Below, piece by piece: positions 1 through 10,227 of a stretch of 64,000 bases of DNA (position 1 is the first letter of the stretch; every line of letters begins with the position of its first letter). A program made the translations under genes and the position numbers. Source of the stretch: Neolentinus lepideus HHB14362 ss-1 (taxonomy: Eukaryota; Basidiomycota; Agaricomycetes; Gloeophyllales; Gloeophyllaceae); the NCBI GenBank assembly GCA_001632425.1, contig KV425596.1, forward strand, positions 85,064 to 149,063. Direction: 5' to 3'. Below the pieces are notes generated by a model. That model did not search any database and was not told the DNA's origin. It worked only from the letters and a program-made list of their open reading frames with translations.

Positions 1-1088
1 TTGGACGAGTGATTTAGACTCGTCTCGATCGATCAGATCGTAATCGAAGTAGATCAAAGACTATCTGGCGCTTCGACTTCTTGTCTCATCGCCGGACGAA
101 TCTTGCATTATTACGGCACATGCAGCCACGGGCAAGTCTGGCCCGGCCGTCCGGTTGATTCATTGCAGAGGGAAACTGCCAATTGTTTGGCAGGCAGCGG
201 GCAATAGCCTGGGATAGCGAATTTGTGAGAATGAATGATCCTACCGATGGCATGCAAACATACCGGCGGTCAAGGTGCCCGGAGCCATGATCCACTGGAA
301 GACGACGCATCTTGTCAGAGAAATTATTGGAATGAACGTTGGATGCAATTCGAGAATGTGTAGCATTGTTGAAGACGAACATGATGGTACCAGCCAAGAA
401 TCGCCCGTGATGTCGAGGAGCGAGCAAATTGCATGCGAAGGTCCAGGGGCCGAGATATGCCTAATCGGAAGCGAATGTCAGGCCTAGCAGTTGCATAGTA
501 GTAGTCAGTAGACTACCAGGAGAGATTGAGATGAGCTTGGATCAATTCTCATCGCCTGTGAGACAGATCATTTCAAAAATTATCATTCACGAGAGATTGT
601 CTCACCTTCCAACCGCATTCTAACTGTAATCCACCAGAAGCAGAGGGAAGACATGGTAAAAGACAGAAGCTACTGTCCGTATGCTAGAAGTGGCACCAAA
701 TCGCTTTTCTGTATCCGCTTTCCATAGAGTCGGGCCGTAGTCTACGCGATCATAGGGAAATGCCACAAAACGATTGTCTGGCCTTCAGCACACGTCGACA
801 TTCGTTGGCAATAAAATTTGATATTAAGCGAATGCCGACATGGGTAAAAGGATCTTTGAAGTATCTGCTGGAGGAAATGGTCGAGAATGGTGAGGACGTC
901 GAGGAGGAAGAAGTTCAAGTAGAGAGCAACTCAAGCCAGATCTCCCGATATATCGTCCCACGTGGTTCCCCATCAAGGCGCTTGAGCTGCTTGACTCAGA
1001 CTCGTGCATCAAGACACTCAATACCTCTCTCTGTAATCCACAGAGCCGGAACCGACATCGCGAGATACTACAGAGGATGCTTGGAATG
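1..1088. other. left-edge stretch without an assignable gene
   Basis: No recognisable gene was found. A 113-codon open frame lies on the minus strand at 86-427, and open plus-strand frames run at 760-1143, one leading into the frame of the SDS22 start. Neither matches a family I know. The part from about 900 to 1080 is open in the SDS22 frame without an in-frame ATG before 1077 and may be 5' leader or the tail of an unseen gene. Confidence 0.4.
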
Positions 1089-2648
1089 TCTGAGCCACAG
1101 AACTCAGAGGTGCAGGGCAAGTCGATTGAGCAGAAAGAAGTAGATGATGATTTGGTCGTTGTAGAGACGTGCGTTCATGGCAGTAGTGACTCGATCCATA
1201 CACTGACATCTTGCTTCATCGACTATAGTAAACGAGCAAGAGTGGTCACAGTTGTCAGAGAAGACAATCCACAGAATGCCGAGAGTGAAGCAGAAGAAGA
1301 CGAGGATGTGGAGGACGTCGAAGGTGACTCGGTCGATTTCCTGGAGGGGTTCCCAGACGATACAAATGTGCGCAGCAACTTGTGCCGACGAGACGTTGCA
1401 TTTGCTGATGCTCTCATAGGAACTCGAGCTCGTGCACTCCCGTTTGAACTCCCTCGCCAATCTCCGGCTACCCCGCTTCGCCGCCCATCTCAAGAAACTC
1501 TGCCTGCGTCAGAACCAAATTTCCTTCCTGGACCCACAAATCTTCCGTGTCCTCACTAACCTCGAGGAGCTCGACTTCTACGATAACAAGATCAAGACTG
1601 TCGGGGACGCGCTGAATAACCTGGATAAGCTGACGTGAGTGGTGTCCCCTACTGTTAATATGCGGTGTTTGTGCAGACTAGTTATGGTTAGTATTTTAGA
1701 CCTGTCGTTCAACCTGCTGAAGACAATCCCGGAGACTCTGGAACACCTGAAATCGATTGACACAATTTACTTTGTGCAGAACAAGATTTCGAAGATTGAT
1801 GGACTTCAAGGTATTGGTGCGACATTACGAAGTTTGGAGCTGGGAGGAAACAAGATTCGTGTAAGCTTCAACCCTCTGGCCTCCTGCCTTTGCCGTCGAC
1901 TTTGACAATTTGTGTCACAAGAAAATCGAAAACCTGGACGCGCTAGTGACTCTCGAAGAACTTTGGCTCGGTAAGAACAAGATCACGAAACTAGAAGTGG
2001 GTAGACAGCTACTTCCGGAAGGGACTTGTCACTAAGTGATGATGCAGGGTCTGGACACTCTCAAACGCCTCCGAGTCCTCTCCATCCAGTCCAATCGGAT
2101 AACGAAGATCGAAAATCTGGAGCACTTAGAGAGTTTGGAAGAACTGTACCTCAGCCATAATGGCGTCGAAAGGTTGGAAGGTCTTGACAAGAACGTTAGT
2201 TCAGTTCTGATTGGAGTTCGTGCACGGGTCACTCACGTAATGCTCACTAGCTGAGACTCCGGACTCTTGATGTGGCCTCGAACTTCGTCCCGGAGATCGA
2301 GAATATTTCGCATCTGACACAATTGGAAGAACTCTGGGTATGCAGTCGCAGCTCTTCAGCCCGAAGTGTGGACCGACTAACAGCGATCCAGATGAGCAAC
2401 AATCGCATACCAAAACTACAAGCGCTAGAGCCCCAATTGAAGCACATAGCGACATTGGAGACGATCTATCTCGAGGGTAACCCGTGCCAGCGGGTGGAGG
2501 GCGCGAACTACCGACGAAAGATTATGATCGCGCTGCCCCAGGTGAAGCAGATAGATGCAACGTACGTCGGGCGCGTGGTAGTGGCTTTCGGAAGCGCTTA
2601 TTGATCTATACGCTCTGCTTTGTTCCCAGATATACCAGGGCTGCATAG
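1089..2648 (+). CDS. sds22: SDS22, leucine-rich-repeat regulator of protein phosphatase 1
   Basis: Leucine-rich-repeat protein of the SDS22/PPP1R7 family, which binds and matures the PP1 catalytic subunit in the nucleus and cytosol and acts in mitotic exit. Nine exons join in phase: 1089-1168, 1229-1367, 1420-1634, 1692-1860, 1922-1996, 2048-2194, 2251-2337, 2392-2561 and 2630-2648. They give 366 residues, close to the usual family length of about 360. The N-terminus is acidic (Glu/Asp run, exon 2). It is followed by about ten 22-residue SDS22-type repeats such as LEELDFYDNKI, LRVLSIQSNRI and LEELYLSHNGV. The C-terminal LRR cap contains LETIYLEGNPCQ and ends YTRAA. An in-frame ATG at 1077 would add four residues; I prefer 1089 because it gives the common MSEP start. 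Family call is firm; exon edges are inferred from GT/AG and phase. Confidence 0.93.
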
Positions 2649-3397
2649 TAGCGCGTCCGGTAGGGCTATATCACGACGACAAGGAGCGGTGTTGTAAGGT
2701 TCTAGTTGGGTGTACATTATCGATTCTATTGCACGCGGAAAGTTAATGAGTGATGTACTTCCGTCGACTTCCCCGGTCAGACGGATGAATACCGGCTGTG
2801 TTACTAAAGATGTCAGATGCCAAGGATAGCGGCGTGGCTGTTGTGGCTTGGCAAACTTCATCTTTTCAAATTGGTGTGATGTCGAGCATCGTGGCTTTCT
2901 TCAGCGGTATGTCTCCGCGTCCTACTGTCTCTCTTCGCAGTGATTTGAGACCTCGCTCTTGCTGGCTGAATATAAGGTAAACATATGAACTTTGAAGTTC
3001 ACATCTGATATTGTGTAGTTATAAGAGAGGGCCTCGAAACACAAACGAGGATAAGCTTGTGGGTTCCTTCAGAGACGCGGGCCGGTGAAACGGCTCGCGT
3101 CGGTCGGATCCGAGATACGAACACTACGCATTTAGACATATGCACGGTACATATGAGATCTCATAATAATCTACCTCAGCGAAGTCCTTCGAATCAACTT
3201 TCAAATCTTTGACGAGGATACCCGAAATTACCTCTAGTAACAAGGGCATAACAAACTGCAAGAGGGCTTTGTCTCTGTGGTCAAGATTAATAATTAGTCT
3301 CTAAAAATCATGAAATGCGCAGTAATATTGCCTGGAGTCAGAGCGATGTCTGAGTAAGTACTGATGATGCGACAGCCGCGGTTTAGCGTTCGATGAC
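2649..3397. other. intergenic, possible 5' exon of next gene
   Basis: I see no supported gene. A start codon at 3310 opens a short frame that could be the first exon of the membrane protein that follows, but joining it would need a 22-nt intron (3352-3375), too short to accept. Confidence 0.4.
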
Positions 3398-4531
3398 GTG
3401 GATCTAAGCGGACACGACCTCGAGGAAGCCATCGTCTTCTCCATAAAGAAGATCAATGCCGAAGGTGGAGCTGATGCATCATTTGCACCGGCCTGCGTTG
3501 AACACTGCTCGTTCTTGGTGCACCCAATGCACCCTGTTGTCATAGACTATGCCGAGCAATTCGCGGTATATTCTGACTATGCTGCGATTTTCTTCGCCCT
3601 CATGCATTTTCTCTTGTTCATCACCAATACTATTCAGTTAAGTAGACGACGCGACACGATCATCTATCTCCTCACGACCTTTTTCTCAGCCTGTAAGTGC
3701 TTAGAACCTTCTTGCAGTGGGGAATAGGATTGATCTCCTTCGCTAGCACGCTGTATAACATTCATATTACGACTTCTACCCTTTTATGCTCTACGGACAC
3801 TACGCAAATACTCCATCGTAATCCTGAATTCGGGCACATCTTCTGTCCTCTACGCAGTCTATACCGTCGTGCTCAAACGGTATGTTTACCCAGTGTATCT
3901 CTTCTCGCTTCACTCACGATGTCTCGTATCCCGTTTAGAGACGCAGCTACTGGACCATATCCAGAGCATGGCCTCCGGGCTGTAGCGAGCCGGCTCAGAA
4001 GAAATCGCAGTCTCGTCCTTGCCGCGCTTCTATACTGCATCTTCCTGCGATTCGAGAATGTCTACAGCGTGACGTACAGCTACTGGTTGATGCACCAGCT
4101 AGATCGGAAACACAAGCCCCATCATAAAGCTGATGGGCCTCTGTACATGATCATATCCTTGGTACTCGTAATGCAGACATGCATCCTGCTACGTCACGAC
4201 ATCCCACGAGCCCATGGTGTGCCACTCCACCACCTATTTATCACGCTGACAAGGATGCTGAACTTCATGTCCAGATAGAAACGCTGAACACTCGACCCGC
4301 CGGCTAGTCGCCCATATCTTTTCCACCGCTGCGATAGCCGTTTTGCTCTTCATTCGCTCAATGTTTTCCACTGTGACCGCTGGCATCGACGGTCCGTCGT
4401 CCACGAATACGGCAGCACGAGAAGCACTCTACTACGTTTTTTCTGCCACACCGGAGTTACTGGTAGCCGCGCTACTCTGTGTGAAGGGGCTCGTTCCTTT
4501 CCCCGCAGGATCCACCCCCTACGTGTATTAG
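3398..4531 (+). CDS. multi-pass membrane protein, copy 1 of a tandem pair
   Basis: Unrecognised integral membrane protein; the 5' end is uncertain and the given start is the first codon of the open block, not a proven ATG. Exons are joined by introns of about 55-60 nt, for example one starting near 3693 and ending at the AG before CACGCTG, and one starting at the GTATGT near 3880. Hydrophobic segments are visible around AAIFFALMHFLLFIT, SSVLYAVYTVVL, LVLAALLYCIFL, YMIISLVLVM, IAVLLFIRSMF and TPELLVAALLCV. Charged loops such as RRRDT and HQLDRKHKPHHK lie between them. This is compatible with about seven transmembrane helices. The gene at 5777-6874 has the same order of segments and matching loop motifs (RS-F near the sixth helix, then TPELL/LPELF), so the two are paralogues. 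No function can be given; a receptor-like or transporter-like role is possible but unproved. Confidence 0.6.
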
Positions 4532-5776
4532 ATGTCATCAATTTCTATGATTGGGGTGATGTTCGCGCATCGGTAGTCCCAAAGGACCGCATCTTACTGT
4601 AAATGCGCCTCTGCAGCAGATGTGGATGAGCTTTCTACGCTCAATTATCGCCATCATTTACCACCTCCAGCTCTCAATCACCCAACTCAAAGTCGGTAAT
4701 CTCACCACACTACCATTCGCAACGCAGCTGGGCGGTTTCTATCATCTCTACACATCGGATCTTGTTCTTGTCCTTCAGTTTGGGTATCAACACGTCGGTA
4801 TTAGGTACGAACAATTTGAGTGTATAATATCCACCAGTCTAATCTGACGGCGCGCATCAATAAATACCAGACAGTTTATCAAATTACACGAAGATCAGCC
4901 ACTCGAACATATACTTAGTGATCGACATTCTCTGTGTTGACTACGGAGATCTTTTCCATTGTTCGCAGCGGTAGAGAGAACGGTGATGGCCTTGGCAATG
5001 ACCGAGTGTGGAGCTCTCTGCACGCTATCACAAATTTTGATGGTTTGCCTTCTACACGACTAATCAGACCTCGACGTCTCTGCAATCGTGTCCGCGACGA
5101 TCAGACTCAGATATGGTGACCTCGCCATCGGAGTATAATAGTCACCTTCCCTCTTGCTTTCACACTACATAGGCTAGCACGCTACCACCTTCCTATGAAA
5201 AGCCGACCACCAAATGTTATGATTATGCTCCTTTTCGAGATGGCTATCCTTCGAGTAGACACGAGGTCGGCATCTTCGCGTAAGTCTTCTTTGTACGCAC
5301 CCTTCCTCGGTGCGGGACTGTCATAGGAGATTATACTGTACTCGCCGGTATGCCATGCACTGGACAAGGAAATTTCAGACATCCTCCGGACCCGTGTGTT
5401 CCCGATAAAGATCAAGCATTGTATGTTGCGTTTTGTTACCCTGTACTGATGCACGTTTCAGGCAGTGATATGGCCGATATCCACATCTGCGGCAGACATG
5501 ATCACGATGAATACATGCAGGAGATGCGTTATACAATGACCACGCTTTATCTTAAGCTTCGGAGGCTGGGTACATTGCACTTACAAGAACGGTGGCTTGT
5601 GCCCTCTTCGTTCAGCCATAAGCCCAAATATCCATCAATAGCCCCGTATGCGTCAGAGCCATTTGATCATCTGATCACTCGACGAAAGCAGTTGGAGCTC
5701 AGACGCCCGCTTACCTGAACCCGCTTAGGTCGGGATTCTTCCAAGTAATGACGATACATAGATCCCTGACACAACC
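4532..5776. other. gap between tandem membrane genes
   Basis: No complete gene found. Short hydrophobic frames occur on the plus strand (4620-4847, with SFLRSIIAIIYHLQL) and coding-like pieces at 5182-5718 on both strands. They do not join into a protein that I recognise. A decayed extra copy of the neighbouring membrane family is possible but not shown. Confidence 0.3.
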
Positions 5777-6874
5777 TTGTATCGCGCCATGGGGTATCCC
5801 CTCGGTGAATACTATGGTCTATACTACCCCTTCCCTGCCTCACTATCCTGCTTGGCGTACATTCTAGCCTCTGCTTGGTTTACTGTGAGGTGGCGGCGAA
5901 CACAGGATTCTGTCGCTGCGGTTGTGGCCGCATTCTGTATGTGTACGCATATGCTCTTCCGGGTCCCCTTGAGTTACTGATGGTTGTAGGCATCGTGCAG
6001 GTAGGACGGTTTCATTCTACTTGAGACTGAAGTCCTGTAATCGGCTTTGGCCAGCTTTCGGTTATTTCTTGCCTGGAATCATCACATGGAATGTGGGCGT
6101 CGCGGTCATACTATATGCAACATACCTGCTTGCATGCTCTCGGTGCGTACATCGCATATTAGATAGATGTGTCTGAATATGAACGGTTGCAACAGAGCGC
6201 GCAGTCAGCCTCGGTATAGGATTGCGATGGTCATCGCCATCTTGAGCGCTGTGATGCTAGACGTGAAAGGCGAGACCCCTACCACGAGCGATTATTACTG
6301 GCTCCGACACCATTTCGAGCCGGAGAAGCGGATCCTCCGGCATGCAAGCATGTTGATATTTCTGCTCGTCTCGGTCTTTGTGGCCCTACACTCTGCTCGC
6401 GTGGCACTCCAAGCGACGAGCCGGGAACGAATTCGAGGTGGGCATTGTCCTTCGATGTCATTACCTTGCGTCTGCCGCTGATAGCGACGTTCAGACCTAC
6501 TTGATGCAAGCAAATGGAGGAAGCCCGCAGACCTGATTCATGACCCCTCACTGCAGTACCTCGCATTCCCCCTGATCGCGATCTTGCTGCTTGTCCGTTC
6601 GGGCTTCCTCGCAGGCAGCACAAGCACATCCAGTTTTCAAAAGGAGAAATGGACGCATGATGGGTTACCCTTCTACTTCTTCGGCGTTCTACCCGAGCTG
6701 TTCGCTACTTTACTGTTTGCTATTCCAGGAGTTATATCTGGACCCGAAGATCATGACGTCCTTCCAACAATTGTTGAAGGTGGCCACTTGCTGGAGCTGT
6801 ATGAAGCGGGACCGAATGATGCGACGACTCACTGTGAGAGCCGGCCTTCGACGCCGAGGGAAAGGGTGGATTAA
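5777..6874 (+). CDS. multi-pass membrane protein, copy 2 of a tandem pair
   Basis: Paralogue of the gene at 3398-4531. The first exon starts MYRAMGYPLGEYYGLYYPF and continues into a hydrophobic stretch ending FTVRWRRTQDS, mirroring the first helix plus RRRDT loop of copy 1. Later exons hold PGIITWNVGVAVILY, MVIAILSAVMLDV, the loop SDYYWLRHHFEPEKR, MLIFLLVSVFVALH, FPLIAILLLVRSGFL and LPELFATLLFAIPGV. An intron of about 50 nt starts at GTGCGT near 6151. The intron between RERIR and the exon starting at TACCTCGC (about 6557) is longer than usual and may hide a further small exon. The C-terminal tail is hydrophilic. Roughly seven helices are predicted by eye. Function unknown; the shared layout with copy 1 argues for local tandem duplication. 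Confidence 0.6.
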
Positions 6875-7188
6875 TATGCTTCCTTGCAATTGAATCTTTA
6901 TTATGCTGTCAAAATGTTGATGCTCGGACCAGATGAGGTTAAGGTTTCAGGATCGGCGTCAATTTCGCAGTACGTTGTATATGCAGAAGCTTTCGACCAA
7001 ATGCACACCGTCTGTGCCTACTCTTGCATACACACTGCCACAAGAATCAAATGGATTGACATGGATGGAAACGGGGGTGAGGGGTTCATTTGTTGCAAAA
7101 TTATACTCTTGTTTAGTGAACTGAGATTCAGAGGATGATCAATACAAGAATCCAAGGCCATGCCGAGCTACCCAAAAGAACGCACCTA
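6875..7188. other. convergent intergenic stretch
   Basis: Between the 3' ends of the membrane gene (plus) and the metallothionein (minus). Only short open frames occur and none is convincing. Confidence 0.5.
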
Positions 7189-7362
7189 TTACTTGGACTG
7201 AGTGTTACCGCAGGACGCGCAAGCACAAGTACCCTTGGTGCAGTTGCAGCCAGAGCCGGAAGACGTGCAGGACCTTGAGATAGAGCGAAAGTCAGCTCCG
7301 CTGTCTTACAGACGATAGAGAATGCAGACGGACGAGCAGTTCTGAGCACAAGAGCAAGCCAT
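7189..7362 (-). CDS. metallothionein-like Cys-rich peptide, 37 residues
   Basis: Very small gene missed by length-based ORF calling. Exon 1 is 7362-7334 and exon 2 is 7273-7189, separated by a 60-nt intron (GTCCGT...AAG) that splits a serine codon. The 37-residue product starts MACSCAQNCSSC and ends TCACASCGNTQSK. It has nine cysteines spaced C-x-C-x3-C-x2-C-x6-C-x-C-x4-C-x-C-x2-C and no aromatic residues. The second half (C-x-C-x4-C-x-C-x2-C-G) closely follows the pattern of short fungal copper metallothioneins such as the Neurospora type. Such peptides bind Cu(I), or Cd/Zn, through thiolate clusters in the cytosol and buffer metal stress. The donor GTCCGT is not the strongest type, so the exact exon 1 edge is inferred from phase and Cys spacing. 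A TATATAAAT box lies about 80 nt upstream. Confidence 0.82.
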
Positions 7363-7440
7363 AGTGATGACTGGGTGGTGGTAAACCGGACGAGTGTTTA
7401 GAAAATTCCTCGAAAGCTAGGGAGGGGACAGGCGCTAGGG

Positions 7441-7449
7441 ATTTATATA
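7441..7449 (-). promoter_or_regulatory. TATA box of the metallothionein gene
   Basis: Read on the minus strand the sequence is TATATAAAT, about 80 nt upstream of the metallothionein ATG at 7362. This is a usual distance for a fungal TATA element of an inducible gene. Confidence 0.5.
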
Positions 7450-8396
7450 TGGAATATGAGGACTAGGATAGGGAGTCTTTCGTCCATCCTGAAGTCAGGC
7501 TGTGTATCACGAGGATTAAAGTCGTCCACGGATGATCCTTTCGTCCCAGAGTACTACGTAACAATTGAGGACCTGCGATCCGCGCTGATCCAGATTGTAT
7601 GGGTCTATTCCCCGCAGGAGGGTCGCATATCGGTGGGTTGGCTCCCAACGTGTACGTGGGGGAGAAACCGATAGTCCAAGTTCCGACTTGGGATAATGAA
7701 GATCAGGTTTGCTGATCTCAGCGGAGACATAGGCAACCGAATCCGGCTTGTGGTAATGGGACTCCGGAGAAAATGCTCTCGCATCCACTACATGGGATTC
7801 CCCCAAGGCACCCATGCTTCAAGATGGAAGACACGAGACACTGCCAAGTTCCAGATGTACTCAAGCAAGATCTAACAAGGAGAGTGACAGTCTCGAATAA
7901 GCTCGAAACGCATTCGAATCCCTTCCATCTGGGTTTAGAAGCTGTTTCTAGATGTGCATGCCGTATGATGTACTTCTCGACAACGCGGTACGAGACGCAA
8001 CGTGCAACAGAAGTTGGGGAAAATCAAACTCTGAGCAATCTGACCATGAAGGATGTCAGATGGTCCTCTGTCGACGGTGGTTAGATAGTACTGTTCGAGT
8101 GACGAAGTCAGATACCCAGGTAATTATAGTATACTCCTTCGAGGAGTGTATTGAAGTGAGCATAGAACCATTGGCCTTATTTTCCGACAGTCATATTCCT
8201 GAGCATGTCTAATAGAGAACAAGTAAAGAACCTTCGCGCAGGGTCCAGTCACAATATGCAGGCAGGAGAAGAAAGGAGAAGCTTGCGGCAGAAGAGCGAG
8301 GACGTTTTGTCAACACTGCCACAGTAGCGTTGGAACGCCTACCGACTTTCCTCGTACCCTGCTAGCTTCCCTCATTATCCTTTAGCAACGGAACTC
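7450..8396. other. intergenic, divergent promoters
   Basis: Lies between the minus-strand metallothionein and the plus-strand CCDC174 gene. A 99-codon minus-strand frame (7516-7815) and a few shorter ones occur; none has a recognisable family or exon partners. Confidence 0.4.
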
Positions 8397-9829
8397 ATGG
8401 CACCTGTAAGCAAGGCCAAAGCCGCAGGAGTAAGTGCAAGTTCCTTCCTCGACTTGAAAGCGGAGCTCGCCAAGCACGAAGAGCACTCCTCCAAGACTAA
8501 AGGTCCCAGGAACACACCGCTTTATGCTGGTCCTTCAAAGGTGTGTCCATCAATCTTCAAGGCCAATCATGTGCACTATATAATTGAATAGAAACCATCA
8601 CAATGGACGCGGCAGAACAAGGGCATCGAAGGACGCGTAAAGAGGGACATGATCGAGCTCGAGGCAGTCAGTAAACCTACACTCGAGAAGGCTCGCGCCG
8701 TCTTGGAGCGGAAGGCGAAGATTTACGACAAACTTCGGAAAGGAAAGTCTGCGGGCCTCAGTGATAAGCAGTTTGATGCCCTCCTGGTCGACGTGAGTGC
8801 CCCTGTCTCTCATTTCCGGACATATGCGTACTGACTTGCACCTAGTTCGACCAAAACGTGCCGAGCATTCTGCCTGATGAGTCTGACTCCGACGATGTCG
8901 ACGAGTCACTAACAGTGCCGAAACCCCCAGCAGGAGAGGACGACGACCCGATTGTGGAGTACGAAGACGAGTTTGGACGTATGCGGATGGCGAGGAAGTC
9001 CGAAGTCCCTCGTCACCTCGCCCCTCCGGAATCCAACGCTATTGACGAGATACTTGGTGACGAGTACGTGCTACGTCTTTCTCTGTAGATTCCATAGTTG
9101 ACTGCGATCGCACATAGCTCGGACGTAATATGTAATTCAATTTCTCTCTTCATCTTCACTCTCTCACAAACTTTATTTCTAGATAACCCCGTAAACCACC
9201 TCCCTATCTACGAGCCCTCTCAGGAACGCATCACGCAGATCCAATCCACGCTCTCCGAAGAATCCAATCCTCTAAACATCCACTACGACGCCTCTGCCGA
9301 AGTGCGTGCCAAGGGTGCCGCATTCTACCAATTCTCTGGCGACGAGGAGACGCGAAAGCGGCAAATGGAGGAGCTCAGGCAGGCGCGCGAAGAGACGGAG
9401 CGCGTCAGGAAAGAGGCGGGCGCGGTAGACGTCCGCATGGGCGAGATCGAGGGCATGCGAGAGGCCGGAGGCGGGAAGAGCCGGGCGATGGAGAAGAGGA
9501 AGCGAGAGATTGAAGAGAGGAGGAAGGTGTTGGAGGCCAAGAGACGGAAGGTGAAGGGCGGGGCCGAGGAGGCGGTTGTGCAGCAAAGTGTAGAATCGGC
9601 GGCGTCCAGTATGGGTGATGGTGCTGGTTCAGAGTCGCCAGCTTCCCATGCCCGTATATCCACGGTGGCACAAGATCTCGATCCTTTCACAACTCTGGAA
9701 GTTCAGTCCGCATCTTCTGCGAGGAAGGATAGGAGCACTGGGAAGTCGAAGGAAGAATCTGTTGCACCTGTCGATCCCGCGGACGCTTTCCTCGCGCAAC
9801 TCGAGATGGACATGCTAAAGAGAAGGTGA
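8397..9829 (+). CDS. CCDC174-like nuclear coiled-coil protein
   Basis: Four exons (8397-8540, 8592-8792, 8846-9056, 9183-9829) join in phase to 400 residues. The N-terminal signature ASSFLDLKAELAKHEE matches CCDC174, a nuclear protein linked to the exon-junction complex and splicing in animals. It is followed by the conserved block QWTRQNKGIEGRV...KIYDKLRKG and by YEDEFGRMR, the hallmark of this family. The C-terminal half is a long, highly charged helix (RQMEELRQAREETERVRKE and EKRKREIEERRKVLEAKRRK) expected to form coiled coil and carrying nuclear-localisation-like basic runs. The tail is low complexity and ends EMDMLKRR. The third intron uses GTGACG at 9057, which is the only choice that restores phase (NAIDEILDNPVNH). 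Family call is strong; the role in fungi is inferred from homologues. Confidence 0.85.
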
Positions 9830-10227
9830 TAGTTGCACGTCATCCTACGGTCTGGTTTCGATTTGGTTTTGCGTCCACGACTACGACCATCGCTGCATAT
9901 TTAGCACAGCATCGACTGCAGTGCGGTTAACATCACATCTATACCTGTCGCAGAGGATTCTGTACAGCCGAACCCGCCCCACTGGCATATTGAAGCATGA
10001 ACGGGTATATGCGCTCGTTGATCGAGAGCCACAATTCGGATCGTCCACGTTGCCAGCTGTTTTCGTTCATGTCCAGCCTTCGTCATTTTCAGGCACTAGC
10101 ATCCGCTATCCAGCATATCGAGCACCCTGGCCCAATAACATAGTCGTCCAGAATAACAAAGGAACCGGAGTACATGCATGAACATGAAGAAAAGAAAAGA
10201 AATAGTACTATATGTGCAACTCAAGTC
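9830..10227. other. convergent intergenic stretch
   Basis: Shared 3' flank of the CCDC174-like gene and the Ppo-like gene. Short frames only; nothing identified. Confidence 0.5.

Noticed and set aside
86..427. 113-codon minus-strand frame at the left edge
   Set aside because: A cupredoxin-like resemblance of MFVFNNATHS was considered, but the downstream copper-ligand spacing is absent.
3352..3375. Possible 22-nt intron joining an ATG at 3310 to the first membrane gene
   Set aside because: The join is in phase but far shorter than any other intron here (40 nt or more); the true 5' exon probably lies elsewhere.
9272..9690. Three overlapping minus-strand frames of 88-121 codons
   Set aside because: Antisense to the charged coiled-coil exon of the CCDC174-like gene; composition follows from GAG/AAG-rich codons on the other strand.
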